DNA of 64,000 nucleotides from Dehalococcoidia bacterium (GTDB taxonomy: Bacteria > Chloroflexota > Dehalococcoidia > DSTF01 > JACRBR01): assembly GCA_040902535.1 (NCBI GenBank), contig JBBDXD010000025.1, forward strand, positions 1 to 64,000, written 5' to 3'. Below are positions 54,686-63,140 of this stretch, one piece after another. Both the position numbers and the translations under genes were made by a program. Positions within the stretch are counted from its first letter, which is position 1, and each line of letters starts with the position of its first letter. The notes beneath the pieces were generated by a model. The model saw nothing but the letters and a program-made list of their open reading frames with translations. It had not been told where the DNA came from and did no database searches.

Positions 54686-55678
54686 TTGCTGATCGCACTC
54701 GATGCCATGGGCGGCGACCATGCACCGGCCGAGATCTTGGCCGGTGCTATTCTTGCCCGCGATGAGCTGAGCATTGACTGCGCTCTCGTCGGCTCCAGGG
54801 ACGTGATCGAGGCGGAGTTGACGCGTCTCGGCGAACAGCCCGCGTCATGGCAGATCGTGCACGCCAGCGAGGCGATCGCCATGGACGAGCACCCCGCCCA
54901 GGCCGTGCGTGCGAAACGCAACGCCTCCATCAACATCGGCATGGACATGGTGAAACGCGGCGTCGCCGGCGGCCTCGTCTCCGCCGGCAACACGGGCGCC
55001 GTCATGGCCTCGGCGCTGATGACGCTCGGCCGCATCCAGGGCATCGAGCGGCCGGCACTCGGCACGCTGGCGCCCTTCACCGAACGCGGCGTCCTCGTCC
55101 TCGATGTCGGTGCCAACGCCGATGTGAAGCCGAGCTACATGGTGCAATTCGCCCAGATGGGCTCCGTGTACGCGGAGCGCGTGCTCGGCATCCCCAACCC
55201 GCGCATCGCGCTATTGAACATCGGCGGCGAGGAGACGAAGGGCAGCGAACTCGTACAGGACGTGCACGCGCGGCTGCAACACGCCGGCGTACACTTCATC
55301 GGCAACATCGAAGGCGGCGAAGTGCATCTTGGCAAGGCCGACGTCATCGTCACCGACGGATTCACGGGCAATGTCGCCGTGAAGGTCACCGAAGGCGTGG
55401 CGGATTTCATCTTTCGTGAGCTGCGCTCCGCACTCACGTCGAAACTGCGCTACAAGATCGCCGCCATGGTGCTGCGCCCCGGCCTCCTCAAGCTGCGCGA
55501 CCGCATGGACCCGGGGACGTACGGCGGCGTGCCGCTGCTGGGCGTCAACGGCTTCGTCATCATCGCGCATGGCAACTCCAACGCGCGCGCCATTCGCAAT
55601 GCCGTCCGCACCGCCAGCGAGGGCGCGCAGTCCGGCATGCTCGATAGCATCCGCAGCGCGCTCGCGCGCAAGTCGTAG
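54686..55678 (+). CDS. plsX: phosphate acyltransferase PlsX
   Basis: 330 residues, TTG start. LIALDAMGGDHAPAEILAGA lies at the N-terminus, VSAGNTGAVMASALMTLGRI near 108, VLDVGANADVKPSYMVQFAQ near 142, and LNIGGEETKGSEL, VTDGFTGNVAVKVTEG and GVPLLGVNGFVIIAHGNSNA follow. It makes acyl-phosphate from acyl-ACP for phospholipid synthesis, working with PlsY, which is not in the window. It is the last gene of a coupled run M20 / methyltransferase / plsX and is convergent with the J-domain gene. Confidence 0.97.
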   Translation: MLIALDAMGGDHAPAEILAGAILARDELSIDCALVGSRDVIEAELTRLGEQPASWQIVHASEAIAMDEHPAQAVRAKRNASINIGMDMVKRGVAGGLVSAGNTGAVMASALMTLGRIQGIERPALGTLAPFTERGVLVLDVGANADVKPSYMVQFAQMGSVYAERVLGIPNPRIALLNIGGEETKGSELVQDVHARLQHAGVHFIGNIEGGEVHLGKADVIVTDGFTGNVAVKVTEGVADFIFRELRSALTSKLRYKIAAMVLRPGLLKLRDRMDPGTYGGVPLLGVNGFVIIAHGNSNARAIRNAVRTASEGAQSGMLDSIRSALARKS

Positions 55679-56818
55679 CTACCGCCGCCGCGCGACCATC
55701 TGCGCAGGCACCTCAAGCTTGCGTCCGTCCCAGCGCACCGTGATCTTGCCCGTCGGCCGTACAGGCTTGCCGCTCTTCGCATCGCCAATGCGTTCGATGA
55801 TCGCGTCCCACCGCACGTCGAATACCACGCGCACGGGCGTGTTCGTCGGCAGCTTGAGCGGCGCCTGGATCGCCTTTCCGCCCGCGTCGCACCGCGCCAG
55901 CCACACCGACGTATCGATGTCGACTGTCGTGGCGGCCGTACTTATTAGCAGCATCGTCGCACGCACTTTCTGCTTCATGTCCACCGTGCCCAGGTCGAGG
56001 GAAAGCGGGCTCACGCTGACCACCGGCGGATACAACAACGTCCCCCGCACGCGGAACTTCGCTTCGTCGCCCGGCCAACGCACCGTGATCGTCGCGTCGA
56101 GCGCGTGGCCCCGGATCGAAGGCTCGTGACTGAACGCCGGGGCATCCCAGTCGATCCCGATCGTCAACACGAATCGTCCTTCGATCGTCTTCGAGGACGT
56201 CACCTTCACGACGAGCGGCGCCGCTGCGTCCACGTTGATGACGTACGGCGCCAGGCGCTTCCACGTCAGGCGCACGTCGCGTGTTACATCACTCCGCCAC
56301 GCAACGTCGCCGAGGTCGATGGCGGATTCGGGCAAGCCTTCCGGACGCGGAGGTATCGCAGGCTTCGGCGGCGCCTCCGGCCGCTTCGTAAAGCGCGCTG
56401 CTCGCGGCCGGGGCGGCGGTGGCGGAGGCACGATCCGCGCAGGCGTTTTCCCGAAGTTGCCGAGCGCCCATTCGACGCGCGCGAGCAACCGCGGGAACGT
56501 CGAGAGTTCTCCGCACAGCTGCCGTGCGACGCGGTCGGCGAGCTTCGGGTCGGCGTTGCTCGCAAGGCCCAACACGTGCCACGGCGCGCCGTCGAAGAAG
56601 TGCGCGACGTGTTCGTTCGGCTTGGAACCGCGTCCCTTCAGTTCGTCGTACGCAACATTGATCTGCTGCGCCGCTTCCAACGACCCGCCGCGGTCGGGAT
56701 GGTGCACCTCGATGTGATAGCGGTGGGCGGCCTTGATGGCGCACTCCGGCGCGCCGGGCGCCAGCCCCAGTCGGCGCCAGTGGGCGGCCAGCCGTTCGTC
56801 CTTGATCGTGGGTGGCAA
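55679..56818 (-). CDS. J-domain protein with C-terminal beta domains
   Basis: 379 residues from TTG 56818. The frame stays open upstream to 57140 but there encodes a kinase-like fragment. Residues 10-60 form a J domain with intact HPD: APECAIKAAHRYHIEVHHPD, then QQINVAYDELKGRG. A helical segment to about 125 and a Pro-rich linker (PPPPPPRPRAARF) follow. Then come two beta-sandwich-like regions (VVKVTSSKTIEGRFVLTIGI and LLYPPVVSVSPLSLDLGTVD). It may be a DnaK co-chaperone; the beta domains are unassigned. It is convergent with plsX. Confidence 0.7.
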   Translation of the reverse strand: MPPTIKDERLAAHWRRLGLAPGAPECAIKAAHRYHIEVHHPDRGGSLEAAQQINVAYDELKGRGSKPNEHVAHFFDGAPWHVLGLASNADPKLADRVARQLCGELSTFPRLLARVEWALGNFGKTPARIVPPPPPPRPRAARFTKRPEAPPKPAIPPRPEGLPESAIDLGDVAWRSDVTRDVRLTWKRLAPYVINVDAAAPLVVKVTSSKTIEGRFVLTIGIDWDAPAFSHEPSIRGHALDATITVRWPGDEAKFRVRGTLLYPPVVSVSPLSLDLGTVDMKQKVRATMLLISTAATTVDIDTSVWLARCDAGGKAIQAPLKLPTNTPVRVVFDVRWDAIIERIGDAKSGKPVRPTGKITVRWDGRKLEVPAQMVARRR

Positions 56819-56926
56819 GCGGATCCTCCGAGCCGATTGTATCGGCGAGGCGGCGCGCCGCCAGAAGAAGCCGCGACAACGAGAAATTTCGAACGGGGCC
56901 GTCGCGCAAGCACGAACTGCATGCCA

Positions 56927-57140
56927 TACGGGCAGCCGCGCGACGACGCTCGTACCTCGCCCGGGACTGCTCTCGATCCCCACGGTGCCCCGAGCTTCGC
57001 CGCGCGCTCCGGCATCGAGTGCAGCCCGACGTGCCCCGGAAACGAGCCAGCCCGGGTCGAAGCCACGCCCGTCCTCGCGCACCGTGAGTGTTAGGGCGTC
57101 GCCGTCTCGCTCCAGCCGCACCTCGCATGTTGCGCCCGGG
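56927..57140 (-). pseudogene. histidine-kinase ATPase-domain remnant
   Basis: The frame upstream of the J-domain gene encodes DALTLTVREDGRGFDPG and, 22 residues on, TVGIESSPGRGTSVVARLPV. These are the G1-like and last motifs of a NarL-type sensor-kinase HATPase domain. The region between them is worn and everything before is missing. It is a decayed fragment that runs into the J-domain gene without a stop. Confidence 0.55.
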
Positions 57141-57234
57141 CCCCGTCGTCGTTCCGCTCGTCACTCCGATGATGCCGAGGCGCCGGATCAAAACGCGCGC
57201 GCCTCGCAAGCGAGCCGCGCGCATTATCGTCAAC

Positions 57235-57309
<75 letters not shown>

Positions 57310-57390
57310 GAGGTAGCCAGTATAACGGCGCCCGCCCGAAGCAACAACGCGCGAAGATCGGCGCCCTGCCGGGGTGAATGGAAGCCGTCG

Positions 57391-57426
57391 CCTGCCGATG
57401 CTAGCCATAGGGGCAGCGTCGGCAGG
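57391..57426. other. long hairpin, 12-bp stem
   Basis: CCTGCCGATGCT, 12-nt loop, AGCGTCGGCAGG: one G-T wobble, otherwise perfect. It lies in the 165-bp stretch between tRNA-Gly(GCC) and the J-like gene. There is no T-run, so a simple terminator is unlikely. It could be a structured leader. Confidence 0.5.
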
Positions 57427-57474
57427 GGTGACGCTCTCCGCGAGAATCGACCCCGAAGGGGAAGGGGCTGCGGG

Positions 57475-57774
57475 TTGCCACGCTTCAAGGACTACTACCA
57501 AACGCTCGGCGTCGAACCACGCTCACACGCCCGCGTCATCGAAGGGACGTACTGGGAGCGCGCGCACGAACTCCACGGCGTACCGACCCGCCAGGCGCAG
57601 AAGCGCCTGAAGACGCTCAACGAGGCATACGAAGTCCTGGCGTCGCCGCACAAGCGCGCCGCCTACGATCGCCGGCACCGCGAGGCGAGGGACCACGCGT
57701 CCGACGCGCAGCGCGGTCCGGGATTTCTGCAGATATTCGTCAATCTCCTCGGAAAGCCGTTCCGCCCCGACTAG
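57475..57774 (+). CDS. J-domain-like protein lacking HPD
   Basis: 99 residues from TTG 57475. The frame upstream runs through a tRNA and was rejected. FKDYYQTLGVEPRSHARVIE, QKRLKTLNEAYEVLASPHKR and AAYDRRH have the shape of a J domain, but the HPD tripeptide between helices II and III is replaced by HGVP (HELHGVPTRQ). Such proteins cannot stimulate DnaK in the usual way. The C-terminal helix is FLQIFVNLLGKPFRPD. It is convergent with guaB3 across a shared terminator hairpin. Confidence 0.7.
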   Translation: MPRFKDYYQTLGVEPRSHARVIEGTYWERAHELHGVPTRQAQKRLKTLNEAYEVLASPHKRAAYDRRHREARDHASDAQRGPGFLQIFVNLLGKPFRPD

Positions 57775-57800
57775 CGCGATCATTGTGTGCAACAAACAAA

Positions 57801-57820
57801 GGACTCGCAATCGCGAGCCC
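57801..57820 (-). terminator. terminator hairpin of guaB3, perhaps bidirectional
   Basis: Stem GGACTCGC / GCGAGCCC with one mismatch and a 4-nt loop. On the minus strand it is followed by TTTGTTTGTTG, a good T-rich tail for the guaB3 transcript. On the plus strand the tail TTCTGTGAT is weaker. Confidence 0.75.
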
Positions 57821-57845
57821 TTCTGTGATCTCAATCGACGCGGCG

Positions 57846-58991
57846 CTAGGCCTGCGCGATCTGATATTCCTTGCCTTCGGTCTTGATCGCCGGCGCGACG
57901 ATCATCTCCGTCTTCTGGAAGTCGCGGATCGTCCGCGCGCCGCACGTGCCCATCGAAGTCTTCAGCGCACCGACGAGATTCTCGCGGCCATCCGTGCGCG
58001 ACGTGGGCCCAAAGAGCACCTTCTGCAACGTCGTGTCGATCGAAACGCGAACGCGCGTGCCACGCGGCAACTCGCCGTGCGGCGTCGCCATGCCCCAGTG
58101 GTGACCGTGCCCGGGCGCTTCCTCCGTCGCCGCCAGGATCGACCCCAGCATCACGCCGTCGGCACCCGCCGCGAACGCCTTGCACATCGCGCCGCCGTTC
58201 GTGATGCCGCCGTCGGTGATGATCGGGACGTAGCGGCCGGACTCGCGGTAATACGTGTCCCGCGCCGCCGCCGCGTCGATCGTCGCTGTCACCTGCGGCA
58301 CGCCGACGCCCAGCACCTCACGGCTCGTACATGCGGCGCCCGGGCCGACGCCGATCAGCACCGCCGCGATGCCCGTGTCCATCAGTTCCTTCGTGGCCGA
58401 GAACGTCACCGTGTTGCCGACGACGACCGGGACGTCGCCCATGTTTCTCACCAGCTCGTCGAAGATCAGGCCGCGCTCGCTCGAAGAGATGTGGCGCGCG
58501 CTCGTCACGGTCGCCTGGACCACAAAAACATCGACGCCCGCCTCTTTGGCGAGCGCCGCAAACTTCTTCGTGTTCATGGGCGTGGCGCTTACCGCCGCCA
58601 CGCCGCCGCCCGCCTTGATTTGGCGGACGCGCTCCCCGATCAAGTCGGGCTTGATCGGCGCCGAGTACGCCTTCTGCATCAGCGCGGTCACGTCGGACTT
58701 CGGCGCTTCGGCAATTTCGCGTAGGATGGGAGCCGGGTCGTCGTACCGGGTCTGGACGCCTTCGAGATTCAGCACTGCCAGCCCGCCCCGTCGCGAGAAC
58801 TCGATGCACATGCTGACGTCGGTGACACCATCCATCGCCGCCGCCATAAACGGCAACTCGAACCGTTGTGGTCCGAGTTCAAACGACAGCTCCACCATGT
58901 TGGGGTTGATCGTGTGGCGTCCGCCGGGGACGATGGCGACGTCATCGAATCCGTACGCCCGCCGCATCTCCTTGAACTGGGGTTGTGACAT
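57846..58991 (-). CDS. guaB3: GuaB3-type IMP dehydrogenase-family protein
   Basis: 381 residues, IMPDH/GMPR barrel without CBS domains, as in the GuaB3 family. It has AYGFDDVAIVPGGRHTINPN at the start, FMAAAMDGVTDVSM, VVVGNTVTFSATKELMDTGI and the catalytic-loop cysteine in GVGPGAACTSREVLGVGVPQ, then ITDGGITNGGAMCKAFAAGA and GVMLGSILAATEEAPG. GuaB3 proteins occur in Actinobacteria, Cyanobacteria and Chloroflexi. A role in purine nucleotide interconversion is inferred. Confidence 0.9.
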   Translation of the reverse strand: MSQPQFKEMRRAYGFDDVAIVPGGRHTINPNMVELSFELGPQRFELPFMAAAMDGVTDVSMCIEFSRRGGLAVLNLEGVQTRYDDPAPILREIAEAPKSDVTALMQKAYSAPIKPDLIGERVRQIKAGGGVAAVSATPMNTKKFAALAKEAGVDVFVVQATVTSARHISSSERGLIFDELVRNMGDVPVVVGNTVTFSATKELMDTGIAAVLIGVGPGAACTSREVLGVGVPQVTATIDAAAARDTYYRESGRYVPIITDGGITNGGAMCKAFAAGADGVMLGSILAATEEAPGHGHHWGMATPHGELPRGTRVRVSIDTTLQKVLFGPTSRTDGRENLVGALKTSMGTCGARTIRDFQKTEMIVAPAIKTEGKEYQIAQA

Positions 58992-59273
58992 GGTTCGGGT
59001 ACCTCCAACTAATGCCGCCGGGCCTGCCCGCCTGTGAGGCTTCGCTGCTTGGTCCCCGTCGGTCGTTCCCGTGCGCCGGGTATGACGCGATCGAGGCCGG
59101 CGGAGGCTTCCTACCGGTTTCCTGCTACATCTTGTCGTCCATACGTACCTTGAAGAGCCCGCTCGTGCGTCGCGGGTATGATTTCAAGAAGTGTATCGCT
59201 GCCGAATCCAGGCAGTCAAGAAATTATTACGACAAATAGTCACCCGCAATAGCGATATACACCGGGACGATGC

Positions 59274-60083
59274 ATGGCCACCCTTTACCTCGTCGCGACG
59301 CCCATCGGCAACCTCGAAGATATGACGTTCCGTGCCGTCCGCGTGCTCTCCGAGGTCACGCTCATCGCTGCCGAGGACACGCGCAGCGCGAAACGCCTGC
59401 TCGACCACTACCAGGTGGCCGCAAAGCTGACGAGCTATAACGAGCACAACGCCCGCGCGAAGACTCCGGCCATCCTCCGCTCGCTCGAAGATGGCGACGT
59501 CGCCGTCGTGAGCGACGCCGGTATGCCCGGCATCAGCGATCCCGGCCACGACCTCGTCGTTGCCGCGATCGCGGCAGGCCACGACGTGGTGCCGATTCCG
59601 GGCGCGTCGGCTGTCATCGCCGCCGTCGCTGCCTCCGGTCTACCCTCGCGCCGCTTCCACTATCTCGGTTTCCTGCCGCGACAATCCGGCCCGCGCCGGC
59701 GCGCGCTCGCGGCAGCCGCAGCGTCCGGCGATACGATCGTCGTGTACGAATCACCGCATCGCCTGCGCTCAACGCTCGAAGACGCCCTCTCAGCGCTCGG
59801 CGATCGCCAGATCGCCGTCGCGCGCGAACTCACGAAGCTCTACGAGGAGATCTGGCGCGGCAGGATCTCCGCCGCTCTCGACCACTTCCTCGAGCCGCGC
59901 GGCGAGTTCACCTTGGTGATTGAAGGCATCGAACCGGAGGTCCGAGCCCCACAGGAGGACATCTCCAGTGGCATCGCGGCGATGCGTGACGATGGGTTGT
60001 CGTCGAAGGACGCCGTGGCCCAGATCGTCGAGCGGTACGGCGTCAGCCGTCGGGATGCGTATCGTCTGTGGCATCAGGAGTAA
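59274..60083 (+). CDS. rsmI: 16S rRNA (cytidine-1402-2'-O)-methyltransferase RsmI
   Basis: 269 residues. LYLVATPIGNLEDMTFRAVR lies at the N-terminus, IAAEDTRSAKRLLDHYQVA follows, then YNEHN, VAVVSDAGMPGISDPGHDLV, VVPIPGASAVIAAVAASGLP, YLGFLPRQ, VVYESPHRL and RELTKLYEE. All tetrapyrrole-methylase-family motifs of RsmI are present. It modifies the decoding centre of the 30S subunit. The C-terminal 50 residues resemble a helix-turn-helix. The 3' end overlaps the convergent MazG-like gene by 41 bp. Confidence 0.96.
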   Translation: MATLYLVATPIGNLEDMTFRAVRVLSEVTLIAAEDTRSAKRLLDHYQVAAKLTSYNEHNARAKTPAILRSLEDGDVAVVSDAGMPGISDPGHDLVVAAIAAGHDVVPIPGASAVIAAVAASGLPSRRFHYLGFLPRQSGPRRRALAAAAASGDTIVVYESPHRLRSTLEDALSALGDRQIAVARELTKLYEEIWRGRISAALDHFLEPRGEFTLVIEGIEPEVRAPQEDISSGIAAMRDDGLSSKDAVAQIVERYGVSRRDAYRLWHQE

Positions 60084-60396
60084 CGTGAAGGGATCTGGCG
60101 CTTCGCCACTCGCGCTCGCCATCCTTCCGCACGAACTTCGAGTCGACCGCCGAGGCGAGGTCGACGTTGAACTCCGATGCAATAGCGGCGAGCATCACGA
60201 ACGCGTCCGCCAGTTCATCCGAAAGACGCTTTGGATCGAAGGCCGCATAGTTGGGTGACCACGTGCGTTTGAGCTCGGCGGCGATCTCACCCACCTCCTC
60301 GCTGAGGAGGACCATCATGCGTACGGGATCAGTCGTGAATCCGCGTTCGCGGCGGATGAAAGAAATGCGCCGTTGTAGATCAGTGAGGTCGCCCAT
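60043..60396 (-). CDS. MazG-like NTP pyrophosphohydrolase
   Basis: 117 residues from ATG 60396. An upstream ATG at 60420 is possible. MVLLSEEVGEIAAELKRTW near 30 has the E-x2-E helix. RLSDELADAFVMLAAIASEF near 57 has the second E-x2-D helix. FNVDLASAVDSKFVRKDGER ends the core. This is a single all-alpha MazG/dCTPase-type domain that would hydrolyse non-canonical or excess NTPs. It overlaps the 3' end of rsmI, convergent. Confidence 0.8.
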   Translation of the reverse strand: MGDLTDLQRRISFIRRERGFTTDPVRMMVLLSEEVGEIAAELKRTWSPNYAAFDPKRLSDELADAFVMLAAIASEFNVDLASAVDSKFVRKDGEREWRSARSLHVTPDATDDTHPDG

Positions 60397-60510
60397 CGCA
60401 CGTTCGTCCTTTAGTTCCACGTTCTACAGACGTGAGCGGGTGATGCAGGCTGAGCATAAGCCTTGAGGATCAGGTTCACCTAGCGGCCTCGATGGTAGAA
60501 TAGCCATGCA

Positions 60511-62190
60511 TTGAATACGGATTCACAATCTCGTCACATCCTCGTCGCCGTCGCGTGGCCCTATGCCAACGGGCCGCTGCACCTCGGCCACATCGCCGGC
60601 GCGTATCTGCCGGCCGATGTCTTTGCGCGCTATCACCGCATGGCCGGCAACCGCGTGCTCATGGTCTCCGGCAGCGACTTCCACGGCACGCCCATCACGG
60701 TCCGCGCCGACAACGAGGCCCGCACCCCGCAGGACGTCGTCGATGAGTTCCACCCGCAGTTCCAGCGTTACTGGCGCGAACTTGGCATTTCCTTCGACAT
60801 CTTCACCTCCACCGGCACGCCCAACCATCAGCAGGTCGTGCATGACTTCTTCGACCGGCTCTACGAGCAGGGCTACATCTACCGCGCCACCATGCAGCAG
60901 TTCTTCGACCCGCAGGCCGACCGCTTCCTCCCCGACCGCTACGTAGAGGGCACCTGCCCGAACTGCGGCTACGAGAAGGCGCGCGGCGACCAGTGCGACA
61001 ACTGCGGCCGCACGCTGGACCCTGAGCAGCTCATCAATCCCCGCAGCCGCTTCACCGGCGCCGTGCCCGAGATGCGCGATACCGAGCACTTCTTCTTCAA
61101 GCTCAGCGCGTTGCAGGCGCCGCTCCTCGAATGGCTCAAGTCCCGCGAGGGCTGGCGCAAGCACGTGCAAAACTCCAGCATCGGCTGGATCGAGGAGGGG
61201 TTGCACGACCGATCGATCACACGCGACCTCGAATGGGGCGTGACGCTCCCGAACGAAGATCTGGGCCCCGGTAAGCGCATCTACGTCTGGTTCGAGGCGT
61301 TCATCGGTTACGTCTCCGCCGCCGTCGAGTGGGCTCAGCAGCAAGGCACACCCGATGCGTGGGAGGCCTGGTGGAAGGACGCCAGCGCCGAGACGTACTA
61401 CTTCATCGGCAAGGACAACATCTTCTATCACACGATCTTCTGGCCGGCCGTGATCATGGCGTACGGCGGCCTCAACCTCCCGACCGACGTCCCCGCGAAT
61501 CAGTTTGTGACGTTCAAGGGTGAGAAGGCATCGAAGAGCGAGGGTGTCGGCGACACCGTGCTCACGTATCTCGAGCGCTATCAGCCCGACATGATCCGCT
61601 ACGGCCTCGCCGCGAACTTTCCCGAGCAGGCGGACACTGACCTCACGGAAGCAGAAATGATCCGTCGCAACAACGACGAGTTGGTGGCGACGTGGGGCAA
61701 TCTCGTCAACCGCGTGCTGCAAATGACGCACCGCAACTTCGATGGCGTCGTGCCGTCGCCCGGCGCATTCGACGCGCGCGACGAATCGCTGCTCGCCGCC
61801 GCCGCCACCATGCTCGACGGCGTCGCGCGGAACATCGAACAGCGCCATCTGAAGGCGGGATTGGGCGCGGCCATGGCGTACGCGCAGGAAGCTAACGCGT
61901 ACCTCAACGCAACGGAGCCCTGGAAGACGGCAAAGACCGATCCGGCGCGCACCGGCACAACCCTCTACGTCGCGATCTGCGCGATCGACGCGCTGAAGGT
62001 CGCGCTGCATCCCTATCTGCCGTTCTCGAGCCAGAAGATACACGAGTACCTCGGATACGCCGGCACCGTTGAAGATGCGGGCTGGAGGCTCGCGCGCCCG
62101 CGCCCGGGCACCGCGCTCACGCAACCGGAGCCGCTATTCACGAAGATCGAGACTGAAAGTGCGAAGGGGGAAGCGCGCCTTACGGCGTAA
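60511..62190 (+). CDS. metG: methionyl-tRNA synthetase
   Basis: 559 residues, TTG start. The HIGH-like motif GPLHLGHIAGAYLPADVFAR lies near 22. A zinc knuckle lies near 150 (CPNCGYEKARGDQCDNCG, four Cys). WFEAFIGYVSAAVEW and YFIGKDNIFYHTIFWPAVIM follow. The KMSKS loop reads KASKSEG. The C-terminal helical anticodon domain is present; there is no appended tRNA-binding domain. TAGAAT lies 9 nt before the TTG. It is followed 4 nt later by tatD. Confidence 0.96.
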   Translation: MNTDSQSRHILVAVAWPYANGPLHLGHIAGAYLPADVFARYHRMAGNRVLMVSGSDFHGTPITVRADNEARTPQDVVDEFHPQFQRYWRELGISFDIFTSTGTPNHQQVVHDFFDRLYEQGYIYRATMQQFFDPQADRFLPDRYVEGTCPNCGYEKARGDQCDNCGRTLDPEQLINPRSRFTGAVPEMRDTEHFFFKLSALQAPLLEWLKSREGWRKHVQNSSIGWIEEGLHDRSITRDLEWGVTLPNEDLGPGKRIYVWFEAFIGYVSAAVEWAQQQGTPDAWEAWWKDASAETYYFIGKDNIFYHTIFWPAVIMAYGGLNLPTDVPANQFVTFKGEKASKSEGVGDTVLTYLERYQPDMIRYGLAANFPEQADTDLTEAEMIRRNNDELVATWGNLVNRVLQMTHRNFDGVVPSPGAFDARDESLLAAAATMLDGVARNIEQRHLKAGLGAAMAYAQEANAYLNATEPWKTAKTDPARTGTTLYVAICAIDALKVALHPYLPFSSQKIHEYLGYAGTVEDAGWRLARPRPGTALTQPEPLFTKIETESAKGEARLTA

Positions 62191-62193
62191 GAG

Positions 62194-63009
62194 ATGCGCT
62201 TCGTCGACACGCACGCCCACATCCACGACAAGGAGTTCGCCCGCGACATCGACGAAACGATCCAGCGTGCATCCGTCGCCGGTGTCGAACTCATCGTCAC
62301 GCTCGGCACGAATCTCGAGAGCAGCACGCGCGCCATCGCGCTCGCCGAGCGCAGTCCGCGCGTGCTCGCCGCCGCCGGCGTCCACCCGCACGACGCCGCG
62401 GATGCGTCCGCCGCCGATCTCGATGCGCTCGAAGAGATGGCGCGCCATCCGCGCGTGGCGCTCGTCGGCGAGATCGGACTCGACTTCTATCGCGATCTCT
62501 CGCCGCGCGATGCACAGTTACGCGTGATGCGCCGCCAACTGCAGACGGCGCGCCGCGTCGGCAAGCCGATCGCCGTGCACGTCCGCGATGCCCACGACGA
62601 CGCATTGCCTTTACTCCAGGACTACGCGCACGGGGCGGGCGGCGCGCTGCCCAATGGACGGCCGCTCGGCGTCATGCACTACTTCAGCGGCGATGCTTCA
62701 CTCGCGCAGAAGTACGTCGCGCTGGGATTCATGATCTCCGTGCACACGTCGGTCACGCACCCGAAAGGCGAGATGATGCGGGGCGTCGCGCGCGAGGTCC
62801 CTATCGAGCATCTCGTCATCGAGACGGACAGCCCCTACGGTGCGCCGCAGGCGTATCGGGGTAAGCGCAACGAGCCCGCCTACGTCCGCGAAGCGGCAGC
62901 GATGATCGCCGAACAGAAGGGCATCTCGCTGGAAGCCGCCGCGAAGGCGACCACGAGAAACGCCCTGCGGCTGCTCGGCGTCGCAGTGCCCGCCGGCCCG
63001 GCCCGCTGA
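62194..63009 (+). CDS. tatD: TatD-family metal-dependent hydrolase
   Basis: 271 residues. FVDTHAHIHDKEFARDIDET lies at the N-terminus (metal-binding HxH). AAAGVHPHDA, VALVGEIGLDFYRDLSPRDA (bridging Glu), GKPIAVHVRDAHDD, GVMHYFSGDASLAQKYVALG and IETDSPYGAPQAYRGKRNEP follow. All TatD metal ligands are present, so a nuclease activity is expected. The gene starts 4 nt after metG, a common arrangement in bacteria. Confidence 0.95.
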   Translation: MRFVDTHAHIHDKEFARDIDETIQRASVAGVELIVTLGTNLESSTRAIALAERSPRVLAAAGVHPHDAADASAADLDALEEMARHPRVALVGEIGLDFYRDLSPRDAQLRVMRRQLQTARRVGKPIAVHVRDAHDDALPLLQDYAHGAGGALPNGRPLGVMHYFSGDASLAQKYVALGFMISVHTSVTHPKGEMMRGVAREVPIEHLVIETDSPYGAPQAYRGKRNEPAYVREAAAMIAEQKGISLEAAAKATTRNALRLLGVAVPAGPAR

Positions 63010-63140
63010 ATTGATGCCGCGCAGCCGTGCGTCTGAGAGTAGCCGTCGCGGCCGTGCGCGATTACTATGCGCCTCGAACCCATCGCCGTGGGACTGTTGG
63101 AGGCTCGGCATCAGGCCATCGAATACGGAATGGAGCTGAG

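Noticed and set aside
57440-57474. Possible glycine-riboswitch-like bases (CCGAAGGGG)
   Set aside because: Only one short motif resembles it; the paired stems and the second conserved block are missing.
60523-62124. 533-codon minus-strand frame opposite metG
   Set aside because: Antisense shadow of a highly conserved synthetase in GC-rich DNA; no recognisable domain.
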